NCBI GenBank assembly: GCA_003640385.1
Contig: RCAB01000075.1
Span: forward strand, 62,001-126,000
DNA length: 64,000 nt
Reading direction: 5' to 3'
From: Setaria digitata
Taxonomy: Eukaryota > Nematoda > Chromadorea > Rhabditida > Setariidae
Below, piece by piece: positions 42,622 to 55,281 of the stretch. The first letter of the stretch is position 1. The number at the start of each line of letters is the position of its first letter. Both the position numbers and the translations under genes were made by a program. The notes under the pieces are model-generated. The model saw nothing but the letters and a program-made list of their open reading frames with translations. It was not told where the DNA came from and ran no database searches.

Positions 42622-45600
42622 ATGATCAAGCTTCTACTGGTTGCTGTAGCAAGTACTGTAAGTTACGACGATTTATTTCATCTCTAGAAGCTTCCTTTTT
42701 TTAATGTTTCATGTTATTTCTCACTACATTACTGTCAATATTTCATTAGAGGTTCATGCCTCACCTAAAATAAATAAACTTGGAAGAAAATAATAAATGA
42801 TTATTAATAAAATTAAATTTATTTATCTGTCGAAAAAGAAATTTAACATTTTGTTGCTCCGAAGAAAAGAAAAAATTAGGTCTGGAATAGTGCACAATTT
42901 GAATAATATAATGAGAAAGATTTGGAGAGATTGACATAAAAGAAATGAAAGATTGCAAATTAGGGAGGGAGTGATAAAATGAAGAAGAAGATAATGATAG
43001 AAGGGAAAAAAATATTTTTTAATGGATATAAATCGAATAACTTTAAAGATTTTATTATATATTTAATTACTGAAGAAAAAAGAGCAGAAGAAACAAAGTA
43101 AAAGGAATTTTTTTTAATTTAAAGATTTTATTAAAATGTTTGCTGTTAAAAAAAAATTTATTTTAAATTTTTTCGGGATTTTCTATGAATACTAAGATAA
43201 ATTTTCTTCTTTCCAAAAAAAAAAAAAAAAAAAAGGAAAAAATGATGATTCTATATCAAAAAGCTCAGTTTAAATTTCAAATTAAATTTAAATTTTAATT
43301 AAGTACAAGAGCAATATCAAACTATTTGGTAGGTTTGCAAAGCACAATATGGCGATGTTGCACCGCCAGCTCCAGTACCTCCGCTAAATTATGGATCGGA
43401 AGAAACATCTAATACGAATAAAGCTTCAAGTCCCGAAAATGGATACGAAAATCCAACGGAGCAAATCACTCAACCACAAGTTACCGTGGCACCAGATCAC
43501 GTTGTTGGAAATGTAACCTGCAGAGTACCGGTAGAAACTCAGGAACTACCACAACAATCATCGATTCCAATTTCATCGACAACACGTTCATCTCCAAAAC
43601 CGTCAAAGTTACCGTCATTTAGCCAACGTCCTACAACTTCACCATCAAGACCTCAAACATTGTCAACAACAAAAGCTACACAGCAAACAACACGACGGCC
43701 AACACAAACAACCGTTACCACACGTTCTCGAACTGCCTCCTCAAGAAGGCCTGGATCAGTGTTGACTACACGTCCAACGCAAACAACTGCCAGAATAACC
43801 AGCAAGCAAACGGTATAACCAACTGATAGTAAGCAGCGATTTATTCGAAAATAGAAGAAAAGAAGATACTTCGCTACTATCTTTTAGGAAGTACTTCGCT
43901 ACTTCCTAAAAAATTTACATATCTTAGCATTTTGAAGTACTACAGTAGACTGGTAAAACTTACAACAAGATAAGGAAGATTACTATCATAGATAGAGAAG
44001 TGATACATATTATAATATGATCATTAAATTAGCTAAATTATTGTTTTTCAGAGTGCTGCACCAAGAACAACCCGTTTACCAACAACACCAGCTACAGAAG
44101 TTATACAGCCGGATAAGGAAACCACGAGAAGACCGGAAATTCGACCGGTTTCATCTGGTAAAGATCAGATTACATCTCTATAGGAAGTATAATTATTCGA
44201 AAACATAGGTTATAGTGTGTTAATATTGGATGAGTTAACAATATATCACTAATGATAAACGAAATTAACCGTATATATTAGATTGATATCTATCTACCTT
44301 TAACATTATTGCATTCAAATTTTTTAATTAGAAATCCAATTTGTTAATTGTAATCAAAAATCAGATTTCTACAGCAGATTGTACAAAGACTTTTGATACG
44401 CTTTTCGTGGTAGATTCAACAAGCTCTGTACGCCACTTCTTTGATGATCATCTTATGTATATTGTCGAGACCATCAAAATGATTCTTCCAGATAATGACA
44501 ATGAAACGAGAATTGGATGTATATTTATTGTTTCCATTAGAGTTTTTTTTTTTTTTCTGTTTATTTGAACTAACAGATGTTTTGATATTTAAAGATTGAT
44601 GAATATCAAAATACCTGTTAATTCCTTAATTAAAAGAAAAATTATTTTTGAAATATTCCCGCACATTTTTGAAACAATTTTATCTTATTTTAAATTTTAA
44701 ATTTTGCTTTCACGCTAACATTGATAATCACATCATTTCATTATGATTGCTACTGCACCGGATGAATCGCTACAGAATTGCTTATCAGTTCTTATTTCCA
44801 GTAATTGAGTATAGCAGTCCTTTACGACGTCAAGTGAAAATACCATTTGCATCGCATGGAAATCGAACTGAAATCATCGAGATGATTAAAAGTATTTATA
44901 CAGCTGAAGCTTTTATTTTCCAGTCCTATTTAACTGACAAGAACTTTTATTAACCTTACTGAACAACTGATTAATTAGTTAATTTAATCAAAAAAATCCA
45001 ACAACACATTAGAATTTTTAATTCAAATTCTTTAAAAGAGTATGTATGACTAAGTTTAAAACTTTTATCATTTTTACTCCTTCAGTTAATCTTGCTTTAT
45101 AATAGAGCAAGTTACTCATAAAAGGTTCATAAGCTTTTTAATGTTAATTTGTTATTAATTAGTGATTTTTGTCTTATTTTCTGAAGAGTTGCCCTTCTTT
45201 GCTGGTATAACTGCTACGGGAGCAGCACTGAAATTAGCTTTGGAAGTATTGCAAGAACGGCGTCCTAATGTGCTTACTAACGTTGTTGTACTTACTGATG
45301 GCTTCAGGTTTGGTTTAATTTCAGTAAAATTTGCAAAAAAAAAAAAAAAAAATGAACCAACAAATTGACCTTTTCATGACTTCATGACCTTTTTCTTGTT
45401 ACTTTGAGGAATATTTTTTTGAAACAATGATTAACAAGAAAGAAAATTAATGAATTAACAAAAAACTAATTATTTCTCCATTAATACGGTTCATGAAATA
45501 GAAATATGGAAAGGAAAGCAATTAGATAAAATATAAAGAAGGAAAAGTTTTCCAATAATTTTCAATTAACTTTTCCTTAAAATGCAATGCATTATGTTTA

Positions 45601-46502
45601 TGTTTATCAGCTAACTTCTGTGGATTTTAGAAGAAAAAAAAAAAAAAAATGATCACTATATAAAACAATTTCATCTAAATATGCAAATATCATCCGACAA
45701 TAAACTAAATGAAAGTATTTAAGCAAAAGAAAAAATTATCATTATCAGTGATAAATACAATGCTAATTATTACTTTCATAAAAATCAGACCACCCTAATA
45801 GTTGAGACATTGCTAACACTGTTCCACGAAAGGTTCTATTATAATAGCTTCTGCTGGAACAGAGTATTGGTAGCAGGAGTAGTCTCGAGACCACACACGA
45901 AGGTTCTTCATTACCGTATCTCCGTTCAGATATGTTGTCAATATATTTTATTGCTGCTCAAGACCACCTAGAAAGTTTCTAGTGAAATTCTGACCAAAGC
46001 AATGTTTGAATAGTTTTATTGCTAAGATTCAATAATCATAATCATTATTATTTATTTCTTTTACTTTTTTTTTTTTTTTTGTTTTTTTTTTTTTCGTTGT
46101 TTTTTGCTTACAGTTATGATTATGTGGATGAAGCAGCAACAATGCTTCATCGGTTGCCTAATGTTCGCACATTTACTGCTACAGTGACGGATTCATGGAG
46201 AGAGTAAGTTTAATTTTTAATCAAAAATTATGCAAATTTTAATGCTGTCAACTTGTGATAAGCAAAATGAAAAAATTTAACCATTTTCATTTTTGCTTTT
46301 AACAAAATGAGAGATTTATCACAAAACAATTTAATTTTTAACTATGATAAATGTTTTCAGATATGAACTGGAAACAATTGCTGGTGATCCAAAAAAGGTA
46401 TTCAAAGGGAAAGATTCGGTACGAGATTTAGCTAGGGCACTTACGTCATGTGACAGTACGGTGCGTGTGCGTGGTTCTCGACGAAGCAACGTGTTCAAGT
46501 GA
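42622..46502 (+). CDS. Secreted mucin-like protein with C-terminal von Willebrand factor A domain (402 aa, 8 exons)
   Basis: Exons: 42622-42657, 43333-43812, 44052-44157, 44375-44518, 44802-44891, 45187-45307, 46114-46203, 46361-46502. The start MIKLLLVAVASTVCKA reads as a signal peptide, probably cut near CKA-QYG. A Pro/Glu region (about 18-70) is followed by a Thr/Ser/Pro/Arg-rich stretch (about 80-205) with repeated TTRPTQTT-like units, a likely O-glycosylated stalk. From about 209 it is a von Willebrand A fold: FDTLFVVDSTSSV (metal-site motif 1, Asp221), TRIGLIEYSS, FFAGITATGAALKLALEVL (the conserved metal-site threonine) and NVVVLTDGFS (metal-site Asp), ending with DLARALTSCDST. There is no transmembrane segment or anchor, so it is predicted extracellular, perhaps matrix or cuticle associated; that last point is inference. 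Motif 1 reads D-x-T-x-S rather than D-x-S-x-S. Confidence 0.85.
43882..43911. repeat. 12-bp inverted repeat (hairpin) in intron 2 of the von Willebrand A gene
   Basis: TTTTAGGAAGTA at 43882-43893 is followed by a 6-nt loop CTTCGC and the exact complement TACTTCCTAAAA at 43900-43911. The loop itself repeats part of the upstream ACTTCGCTACT. Confidence 0.8.
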
Positions 46503-46717
46503 TCGAAATGAGACGTTATCATTTAAAGGAAAAATTTAGCATTTATGGGATTAGGTACATTATGTCTGATAAAAAGAAGGAAATGCAAATACTTCTTGCA
46601 TTCCATTTAAATAATTATATTCAATTAAAATTTTTGCAATGAACCAGTTCTGGAAGAACTTCCTATCCGAACTCTATAATGCAATGCTGATCATATATAT
46701 CTAATTAATTGCTACTA

Positions 46718-46723
46718 AATAAA
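46718..46723 (+). terminator. Candidate polyadenylation signal of the von Willebrand A gene
   Basis: AATAAA about 216 nt after the TGA stop; a second one lies at 46973-46978. Confidence 0.4.
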
Positions 46724-49700
46724 CTCGATATTATTATTTCTCGTTTTGCTGGAAAATCTCCAAATGCATTTAATCCTGCCATTTTTCTCAACTATTGAAC
46801 TTATTGAAATGCAATCTAACAACATATTTAGTCTTCTTTCTTACTAAGACATTTTGTGAATGTTATCGTAGCATACTGAATTAATTATGAAATTATTTTA
46901 TTTTTATTCTAAATATAATTATGTATCTTTCTATACAATTTACAAAATATATGACAATGAAATTACTTAATGAATAAAATTCCTCACATTTTTGTTTGTA
47001 ATTTCGCCTTTTACACATTTAAACTTCGAAGTATGAAACAAATAAACTTACGAATTGCTGGATGAAACTTTTGAAAATAACTTCTTTTTCTTTTTTTTTG
47101 AAATGCTAAGTAAAAGGAATGCCGACAAATGCATTTGATTGATCCTAAAGTTTATGGAAGAAAATCTAGTTCAGAAAAAGAAAAAAACTACTCAAAAAAG
47201 GATGAGAGATTTTAATAATGTTATAAGAATCTGAACCATAACATCAAGCAAGATAAAAATAGCCGCTACAGTTGCAACCAGTTATATTATATTTCACAAA
47301 ATAAAACACTGTGCCAAAAAAAAAAAAAAAAAAAAATTGCCAAAAAAAAATTAATTTTTAGCACAGTTCGTATTTTGGGGTATGAAATGAGTTAATATCT
47401 GAACATTAATAATGATTTGGTTTAAATGACTAAATTAAGAGAAATTAATTCAAAGGATTTAATTTTATGAAATTTTAATCTGTAAGCGAAATTCAAAACA
47501 GAACATCTCACCTGTAATTTCCAATCCTATAATTGCACCAAAATTTAGCGAAAAATGAAATAGGACAAGAATTTTGCAATTTTACGATTAAGACAAGTTT
47601 GCATGATATTTAATTTCCTGTAGCGGTTATATAAATTCTTAATTACTTTTCATTTACTACCTTTCTTGCACAGATAAAATCTATAAAAAAAAATTTCAAA
47701 AATTAAATAACACTTTAAACCCTTCATAAATTTATCTTTAAAATTTGAAAGTTGATTTTCATGAAGAAAAAAAAAAAAATCGGCTTCATTTTCTTTTACT
47801 TCACGTATCGTACTGCATTGATATTAAATATTCAACAATAATTTTTTATTTTTATAATTTACTTCGTCATTTTATCTCTTTTTTTTTTTTTTTTTTTAAA
47901 TTAAAATCCACACTTTTATCCTTGTCACATGATAAACATAAAATGTTTTTTGTTTTGTATTAATTTTTAAATTTCCAAATTTACACTGCTAATTTGAGAT
48001 ATTTTTCTTTCCATTATAATTTAATTAAAAAATGCATATTCTTAACTATACTTTATTTTCTTAGCCTGAATTATCCTGATAAGCCAGGATTATTTTTATA
48101 CAAATCAATCAGCTGCAAATAGCCGATAAAAATATCAAATTCAAGCAATTTTCACACGTCTTGAAACTCAGTTCTTACGTTATTTCTTAATTAAATATTC
48201 TGCTTAACTGTTATTTCAATTATTGTTGTTGTTCTTGCTACCGCTATAAAACTTTATTAGTGAAATTTATTCACTTCCAATTTTTTTGTCGATATCACTT
48301 TAAATATTTAAGTAATTTTTTAGGCCAACTCTTTCCTTTTCCTTTCTTGGCTACCTTTCGGACATTTTTAAATGCAAATTTATCAATAAAATTGTTTCTT
48401 CAAAAATTCATAACTGGGCTGACTACAAAAAATGTAGTTGTGGCTAGTCAAAATAGACCGAAAATGAAGAATGCTAAACTTTTTCAGCAATTCTAATTTA
48501 GTTAATAACAGCTAGTCCGTTTATGTTATTTTTTCTTGACGCTCTTGAAAGGAATCCTCTTTCATATGTGATTCTGCTTCATTCCAAAATTTTCCATTCT
48601 TTCGTCAAATGTCACTTTAGTGAATTGTTCCATTCCAATTGTACAGAAATGATTAAAAGGTAAAACTGATATAAGTCAAAACTATGACCAAATTTAAATA
48701 ATTTAAACATTACTTGAACAAGTGGTCATTTCTGGAAATTCCAAAAGAATCGAATAGCCAAAACATCGTCATCCCAAAGCTAGGGACTAAAGTTAAACTA
48801 GCAGAATAAAATCCACAAATATTTTAGGCACTTGTAAATCTTCCTCCCTTGAATCATATTATTGTTCGGACCAGCTACATGAAAATAAAATACAATCATT
48901 TCAGTCATCTTTTCGTCTTCAGTCAAAAATGGCTAACTAGCTTCTGATACTCTGTCTCGACTGAAATGTGCACAGCAGTAATTCGTGTACTACCTTTCGC
49001 TTTGACTTTATGATTGGAGCAATGCTTATATCATACCTTATCATTTCACACTTTATCGAGAAGTAATGGCTAAGGGACCTCTAGAAGATGCTTAATAAGC
49101 TATCTTTTATACGTATCGACACCCTTCATTTACTCATCTTCATACGTTACCAGGCCATCTCGAGACTTTCTCATTGCAAAGCTACAAAGCTGTTTCGAAA
49201 CTTCTTTATTGCTCACTCTTCCGAATATACAAGGCAAAAGAAGCAAACCAACAACACTATCAAAACTTATCGTACAATTTCTTCCCCGATGGAGTTTTCT
49301 CGACAAAAGAAAAGCAGGAAAATATCCCAAAAGAAACTAACATATTACTACCTACCTCCCGACAATTTTCTTTACCGAAAAGTTTTTCCAGCGAAGCAAA
49401 GAATTGACAAGTCTAAAAGCACAGAAGAAAATAAGGCAAATTTGTAATAAAAGATAAAACTTCTAACTTGATTGATAAAAAGCAAATATTTACGCAGAAA
49501 GAAAAGTAACAAGTGGCAGTGAGGACGAAGGAAAAAGTATGCATACAGTGGACAAAGGATAAATCCGAAATAAAAAAAAAAATTGTTAATTGTTCGGAAT
49601 GATGATATAGCTGATATAGTAAATAAAACTTAGTTTTTCTCTAGACAAAAAGAGAAAAGTGAAAGAGCAAACAAAAAATGACGTCTTTATCAGTGATAAA

Positions 49701-49938
49701 AAAATTGAACGCAATTATAGGAGATATGATAAGTAAAAACAAGCATCTAGCATAAAAAAATGAAAGTGATGTCTAGTCACAGATGTGATAAATGAATAAT
49801 GATGAAGAATGATAAATAAGAATTAAGATTCACTTACAGGGCAAATTATCAAAAGGATAAAGCAGAGGTTAAAGGAATATTTGGGATGAAGTGAAAGAGA
49901 TCTATAAAATTAATCGAATATGGAAGTAATGAGAAATA
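46724..49938. other. Intergenic region between convergent genes
   Basis: AT-rich to about 48.8 kb, then a somewhat GC-richer block (48870-49450) carrying overlapping open frames of 77 and 119 codons in two plus-strand frames. The frames have no recognisable domain and no convincing splice context, so I do not call a gene. Confidence 0.45.
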
Positions 49939-51698
49939 TCAAGAAGGATGACATTTCGGGAATTTTCCAGCGCTTGACGGTCTCTGAGGACTTTTCATTT
50001 TTCGCTCAAGTACTGTCATTTTGCTTTCACCTGCAAAATTCAGTTTTTATTACATTATGAATTAAGTCACAAAAATAACTTATCAACTATTTAGGTAGGA
50101 TAATTTTAGATAAGCTCGAATCATAAATAAGAGCAATTGCGTTTAAGTTTGCATTTAAAATTATAATGTTAATTTGTTTGCAAAAAAAAAAAAAGATATT
50201 TAAAATGGAATCATTTAAACAGGCTACAGACGAATAAATTTTATTAACTTTTACTAGGGAAATTTACTAAGTGATGTTAAATTTTTCTAAATTATTCAGC
50301 TCATTAATTTTTAGATTATGAATGGAATGATGGAAAATAAAAATTGATTGGATATTTTCAGAAGTATGGAAAAAAAAAATTGGGAAATTTTTCAAAACAA
50401 TAATAATTTCTTCAATTCACCTTTCGTCGTTTCTCTTGTCGCTCCAAAACCATGACTTTCTTTTCTCTGTCCACCAAGCTGAAAATTATAATTAAAATCT
50501 TGTAAATGTATCATTAATTCATAAGTTCCATAAACAAAAATATGCATATATAAAATTAGAAACTAACCATATTTAATGATGGAATCATCTGGATGCAGAC
50601 AGATGGAGGCTACTCTGATTCTTTGAAATTTGAAAAATTGTAAGAAAGCTAAGGAAGATTACTTGTCTGAAAGGTGATGAACCGAAATACTTTCCTGATG
50701 GTGGCCATTCCATCATATCACTTTCTTCAGCTTTTGAACGAGATGGCTCTCTTACGTATGCCATCGGACATTCCGGCTGGGGCTCATTATGCATTTCTTT
50801 TTTTAACCTCTCATATTGTACTTCCACATTTTTTAGCTTATTTTCCAGCTTCTAAAATTAGCTTCAATCAACTTTAAAAAAAAAAAAAGAAAAAGGAAAA
50901 ATAAAACTATCTTAATATGAAAAAAAAAAAAAAAAAAGCAAAAAATAGAAATAATTTTTAAGAAATGTTAAAACGGAAACACACCAGATGTTCAGCGCCA
51001 AGATGTTCAATGTAGTAAGTTGCCGCTCGAAGATTGTACCTTTCGAAGCAAATTTCTTGCAGTTGACTGAACCGATTTTCGTCTGATAAATTGATCTTAT
51101 TGCTGAATTCATCGATTGTTTGAGAAAGTGATTCTAATTTATCATTCATTCTCGTTTCAATTGTTTGAAGATCGTTCTGCTTACTGCTAAGGACGAGAAG
51201 TAAATCGTTCAAGTCATCAATGCGCTTTACTACATTGCTATCAACTTTCTAAAAAAAAAAAATTTTGCACAAATTAAACTTCCAGTTTTCTCAGCAAATG
51301 TATCACTATTAATATTGTTACTAGAGAATGTAAGATTTTTCTTCTATGTGCAACTGTACAATAATTAAGAAATAATGAAATAAAAATAACTACAATGTCT
51401 TCAATCAAACATTTTTTCCTACACGATTTTTTTTTTTTTTATCAGGCATTTCGATCACTTTTTTCCTTCCTGGACGCTGAATTTTCGAAATTTTAAAAAC
51501 CGAAGAAATAACTTCATTTCTGGATAATGTAATCATTACTTGTTCGGCATTTTCCAAACAGCTCATGATTTTGCACACATTTTCCGCAAGATCCTGAGTC
51601 TGTTTTGCATGAAAGCTTTCCAGAATCAACTGAATTTCCGTAGTCATTTCCCTCTTGAGGTCCTAAAAATTACGAACTCTTTGTGACAGGAAAGTGCG

Positions 51699-51730
<32 letters not shown>

Positions 51731-52576
51731 TTAAAACTGAATTTACCAAGAAAATTTTCGATTCCTGATTAACTTTGCCGGCAGAGTTTTCCGTTCTTTC
51801 TGTTAACTGAAAATATTTTTTCCTTTGAATTTTAATGCTTAGAGAATTTTGTTATTCTAGAGTAAAGGAAAAAAATTTTTTCACTAATTATGAAAATACG
51901 GAGGAAAATTACATACTTGATTCATTCCTTTACTTTTTGCATCCATAAAAACCATTAAACGTTCAGCCATAGGGCCAAGATGAGGATCATCATCAAGAAT
52001 GGTCCGAATGGCTGCTTCAAAACCGTCCATAACATATCGTATATTCTCTTCGCCCATCCATATCAGATCAGAGCTTTGTGCTTCAATTCTGAATTTCTCC
52101 ATCAATGAATTCAATCGTTTTTCCAATCGACGATCAAATTCAACCTGTTCCGCTGCTCCAAATTTCACATTCTTCAGGTCATCATTAGCTAGGTCAAGAC
52201 GACGACGTAATTCTAAATTATCACTCTGAGCCTTTTTAAGCATTGTTTCAAGCTGTACAACTTTCACTTGACTAGAACGGTACAGTTGTTCTGTCACTGT
52301 CAAGTCTGCTTCTGCTGAACGTATTAGCTCCTGTTTCTGTTTCTCCAATTGATCTTTCGTTTTTAATTGCAAATTCTACAATGAGCATCAAAGTTACTAT
52401 CTGAATTTTCCATTATTAACAGAAGTAGGCAAAAGTAAAATTTTGATAAAAACATTTGGTATTAAAAAAATGAAACTTTCAATTTAAATATTCAAGAAAT
52501 TTTCAATTTCTTCACAATAACAACCCAAATAAATTTTTATAATTTCCTTCTAATATCAACCATTTCAGGTCAAATC

Positions 52577-52626
<50 letters not shown>

Positions 52627-55281
52627 NAAAAAAAAGGAGTTCATAGTTTCAAAATAAATAAAAGAATAGAAAATTGCTTAGAAAAACGTTCCATTTGGAA
52701 GTTTTGTAGATTTCATTTCAATTTCAGCAGCACATACCTCTATTATATTTGATAGTTTAAGATTTTTTTCGCTTTGTTTTACCAATACCTCCTCCAAAGA
52801 ACTGACTTTCTCTTGAGCTTTAGCTAGCTAAAACAACAACACTTATCTCCAAAAAAGCTCAACCATTTTCTTACAAATGAATTTTTCTCTTTCTTTCTCA
52901 AAAAAAAAAACTTCCATTCAAATGCTAATATTTCAAAACAGACTGTAAAATTAGAAAAATTTATCACCTTTGCTAACAAAACATCACGCTCATTCATGCT
53001 TTCTTCTGCACTCAATTCAAAGGCACTAATTCGTTTTACTGTACCTTGTTGAAGGGCTTCAATTTTCTCGCTTAGTTCTACCTGTAGTAAAAAAAAAAAA
53101 CAAAAACAAAAAAATTTACTAAAAATTAGCCCTTCAATTAATCACTGCATCAAAAATTTTCCCTTAAAGCCAGAAAAATTCTATCATTTCAATGTAACAG
53201 AAATAACAGTTATGATTTTTACAATTCTAAAATTTCATCCAGACACAGTTAAAGAAAAAAAAAAAAAAAAAAAATGTAAAATTAAAACAAACACAACGAG
53301 CCCTCCATTCATTAATTTGGATATCGTCGCTATCAGTTTGAGCAGCACTTGAATTCTTTTCTTGCTTTATCCCTTCACCCTAAAAAATTTGAAATTTCCC
53401 GATGAATAAAAGCAATTTAAGTGAAGTTTCATGAGCAAAACAATGATAAACGGTGCTAATAGTTAAAATTTTTTTTGTGAATTAAAAAGAAAGCCATTTA
53501 ATTAAACTTTAACTTCAGCTCTCACGTAAATAAAAAAAATTGCTCATGACAAATTATTAGCAATTATACCTTTCCATATAAACTTCCCATGCGTCTTGCT
53601 GCAGGACTTCTTCTATGCATTGCTTCAAATTCTCTTACCTGAAATCACTACTAGTTCAACAAGATTTTAGCAGCAGTGAAAGTAAACCTATTGACTACTG
53701 ACATTATTATTGTGGAAAATTTGAACTATGACCTTTGTGCTAAGAGTCAATAACTTCGATCGTAGAAGATGGCAGTTTTGGCATTCGCCTGAACTTGAAG
53801 CAGGTTTTTCTCGAATACTGAATATTGATTCGGCTAAAATATGGAATTGATACTAATATATTTCATCATTAACTGAATTTCAACGATAATAAGCTGGATG
53901 AACATATATAAAACACCGTCTAACTAAACTATTAACAAAAAATATGAAGCAATGTAATTAATTAATGAGCGCTTCATTCGATTTTATTACTACGTAGAAA
54001 AACTGAATCAATTAAGCATGAAGTTAATCTATTAGACGTTACTTTTTTCTCTCTCACTTCTTGGCGCTGTTATTTCTTCTTTCGTAGCCACAAGGCTTGT
54101 TGGACTCAAATTGCTACGACTAGTATCTTTTCCTGTTATTTTTTCTACTTCTTCTGCTAGCGAATCCTATGCCAAAAAAAAGCATTTCTTAATTGAACTT
54201 TTAAAAAACTTTGCTAATTGAACAAATTAATTTTAACAATGATTAATAATGATTAATTAAAGTTGATAACACTTTATTAGTCTCACTTCTTCACCGCTTG
54301 ATTTCTTCACATTCTCCTTCTTCAAATCTTTGTCAGCAACATCTTCATCATCCTGTGAAGTACTACTTTCTTTGCTAGAAGAACTTTCATAGACCTGTAA
54401 ACAAACTTTTTCTCGCCACATTCACTACAGAATAAAGCCTGTTCGCTTTATAATCGTCTCGCGAAAACCTCATTAAGATAACATTAATTAAAATCAATTG
54501 TTGAAAAGCAACAAAATAACAAAAATTACAATAGTTGGCCATCTGATGATAATTATTCTTGACTAATTAAGATCGTGATCTAGGATTATAATTCCATCTT
54601 GGTCATTTAGTAAAATTCACCTAGCTATCACAGGTGATCAGGAAGAAGTGATTGAATAAATCAAACTACAAGGAAGAATAACAATCGGTAACAATGGTTT
54701 ATGTCTAAATACATACCGGAATAATATTAATGTTTGGCATTGATCCTGATGCTGTTCTCTCTGTCATCCGTTCATCGAAAATTTCACTTCTCTGGAACTA
54801 ATTTGATTATTTAACTTCTGGAATTTCAGGAACCGAAATTTCAGAATTTTTTAGTGTTAAAAACTTATAAGTAAAAAGAAAAATACCGATACACGATGAA
54901 AGTCCTTTAATCAAAGCATTGTAGGACGAACAAAATGTATCAAACTGTTAAGACCAATCTGATTTTTCTTTCTTCGGGAATTTAAACAAAAGAAAAAAAT
55001 CTAGCGCAAAATAGAATGGCTACCTTCTACGTAGTGGTTACATTTCAAATTTCCGAATATCGCGAAAACTTTATTATAGACTGAATTTCCTGACTTCTTG
55101 GATTTAGTGAAAAAAAAAAAAAAAAAAAAAAAATTCATAAATTTATATTGCAGCAGATCGATTATGAATTGAAATAATTCAGTGGACAATGAACTGGTCA
55201 TTTATCAGTAGTTATGAAAAATTAATATTTAAGTTGGAAACCAGTGATAATGCATACCGAATGATTTGCCGACCTATTCAT
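49939..55281 (-). CDS. Coiled-coil protein of unknown family (about 724 aa, 17 exons)
   Basis: Exons in coding order: 55281-55258, 54791-54717, 54394-54287, 54166-54043, 53833-53733, 53638-53570, 53379-53293, 53081-52968, 52827-52738, 52375-51917, 51806-51747, 51662-51423, 51248-50985, 50851-50663, 50588-50568, 50478-50421, 50030-49939; phases agree and 2175 nt give 725 codons. Residues 1-110 are polar and Ser/Glu-rich. A C-x2-C pair in ECQNCHLLRSK is followed by a short coil. Heptad-rich segments (VELSEKIEALQQ, then the 153-residue exon 52375-51917 and VVKRIDDLNDLLLVLSS) form the main coiled coil. The end is basic and Ser/Pro-rich (MKSPQRPSSAGKFPK). I do not recognise the family; a centrosomal, cytoskeletal or vesicle-tether role would be a guess. 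The 3' end of exon 51662-51423 is uncertain because several phase-0 donors exist near a poly-A stretch. Confidence 0.75.
52581..52635. repeat. Long poly-A run with an N in a coiled-coil gene intron
   Basis: About 55 adenines interrupted only by N at 52627, between exons 52827-52738 and 52375-51917. The true length is probably not resolved in this assembly. Confidence 0.9.

Noticed and set aside
51999..52229. 76-codon plus-strand frame
   Set aside because: Antisense to the 153-codon coiled-coil exon, which has the better amino-acid pattern and correct splice borders.
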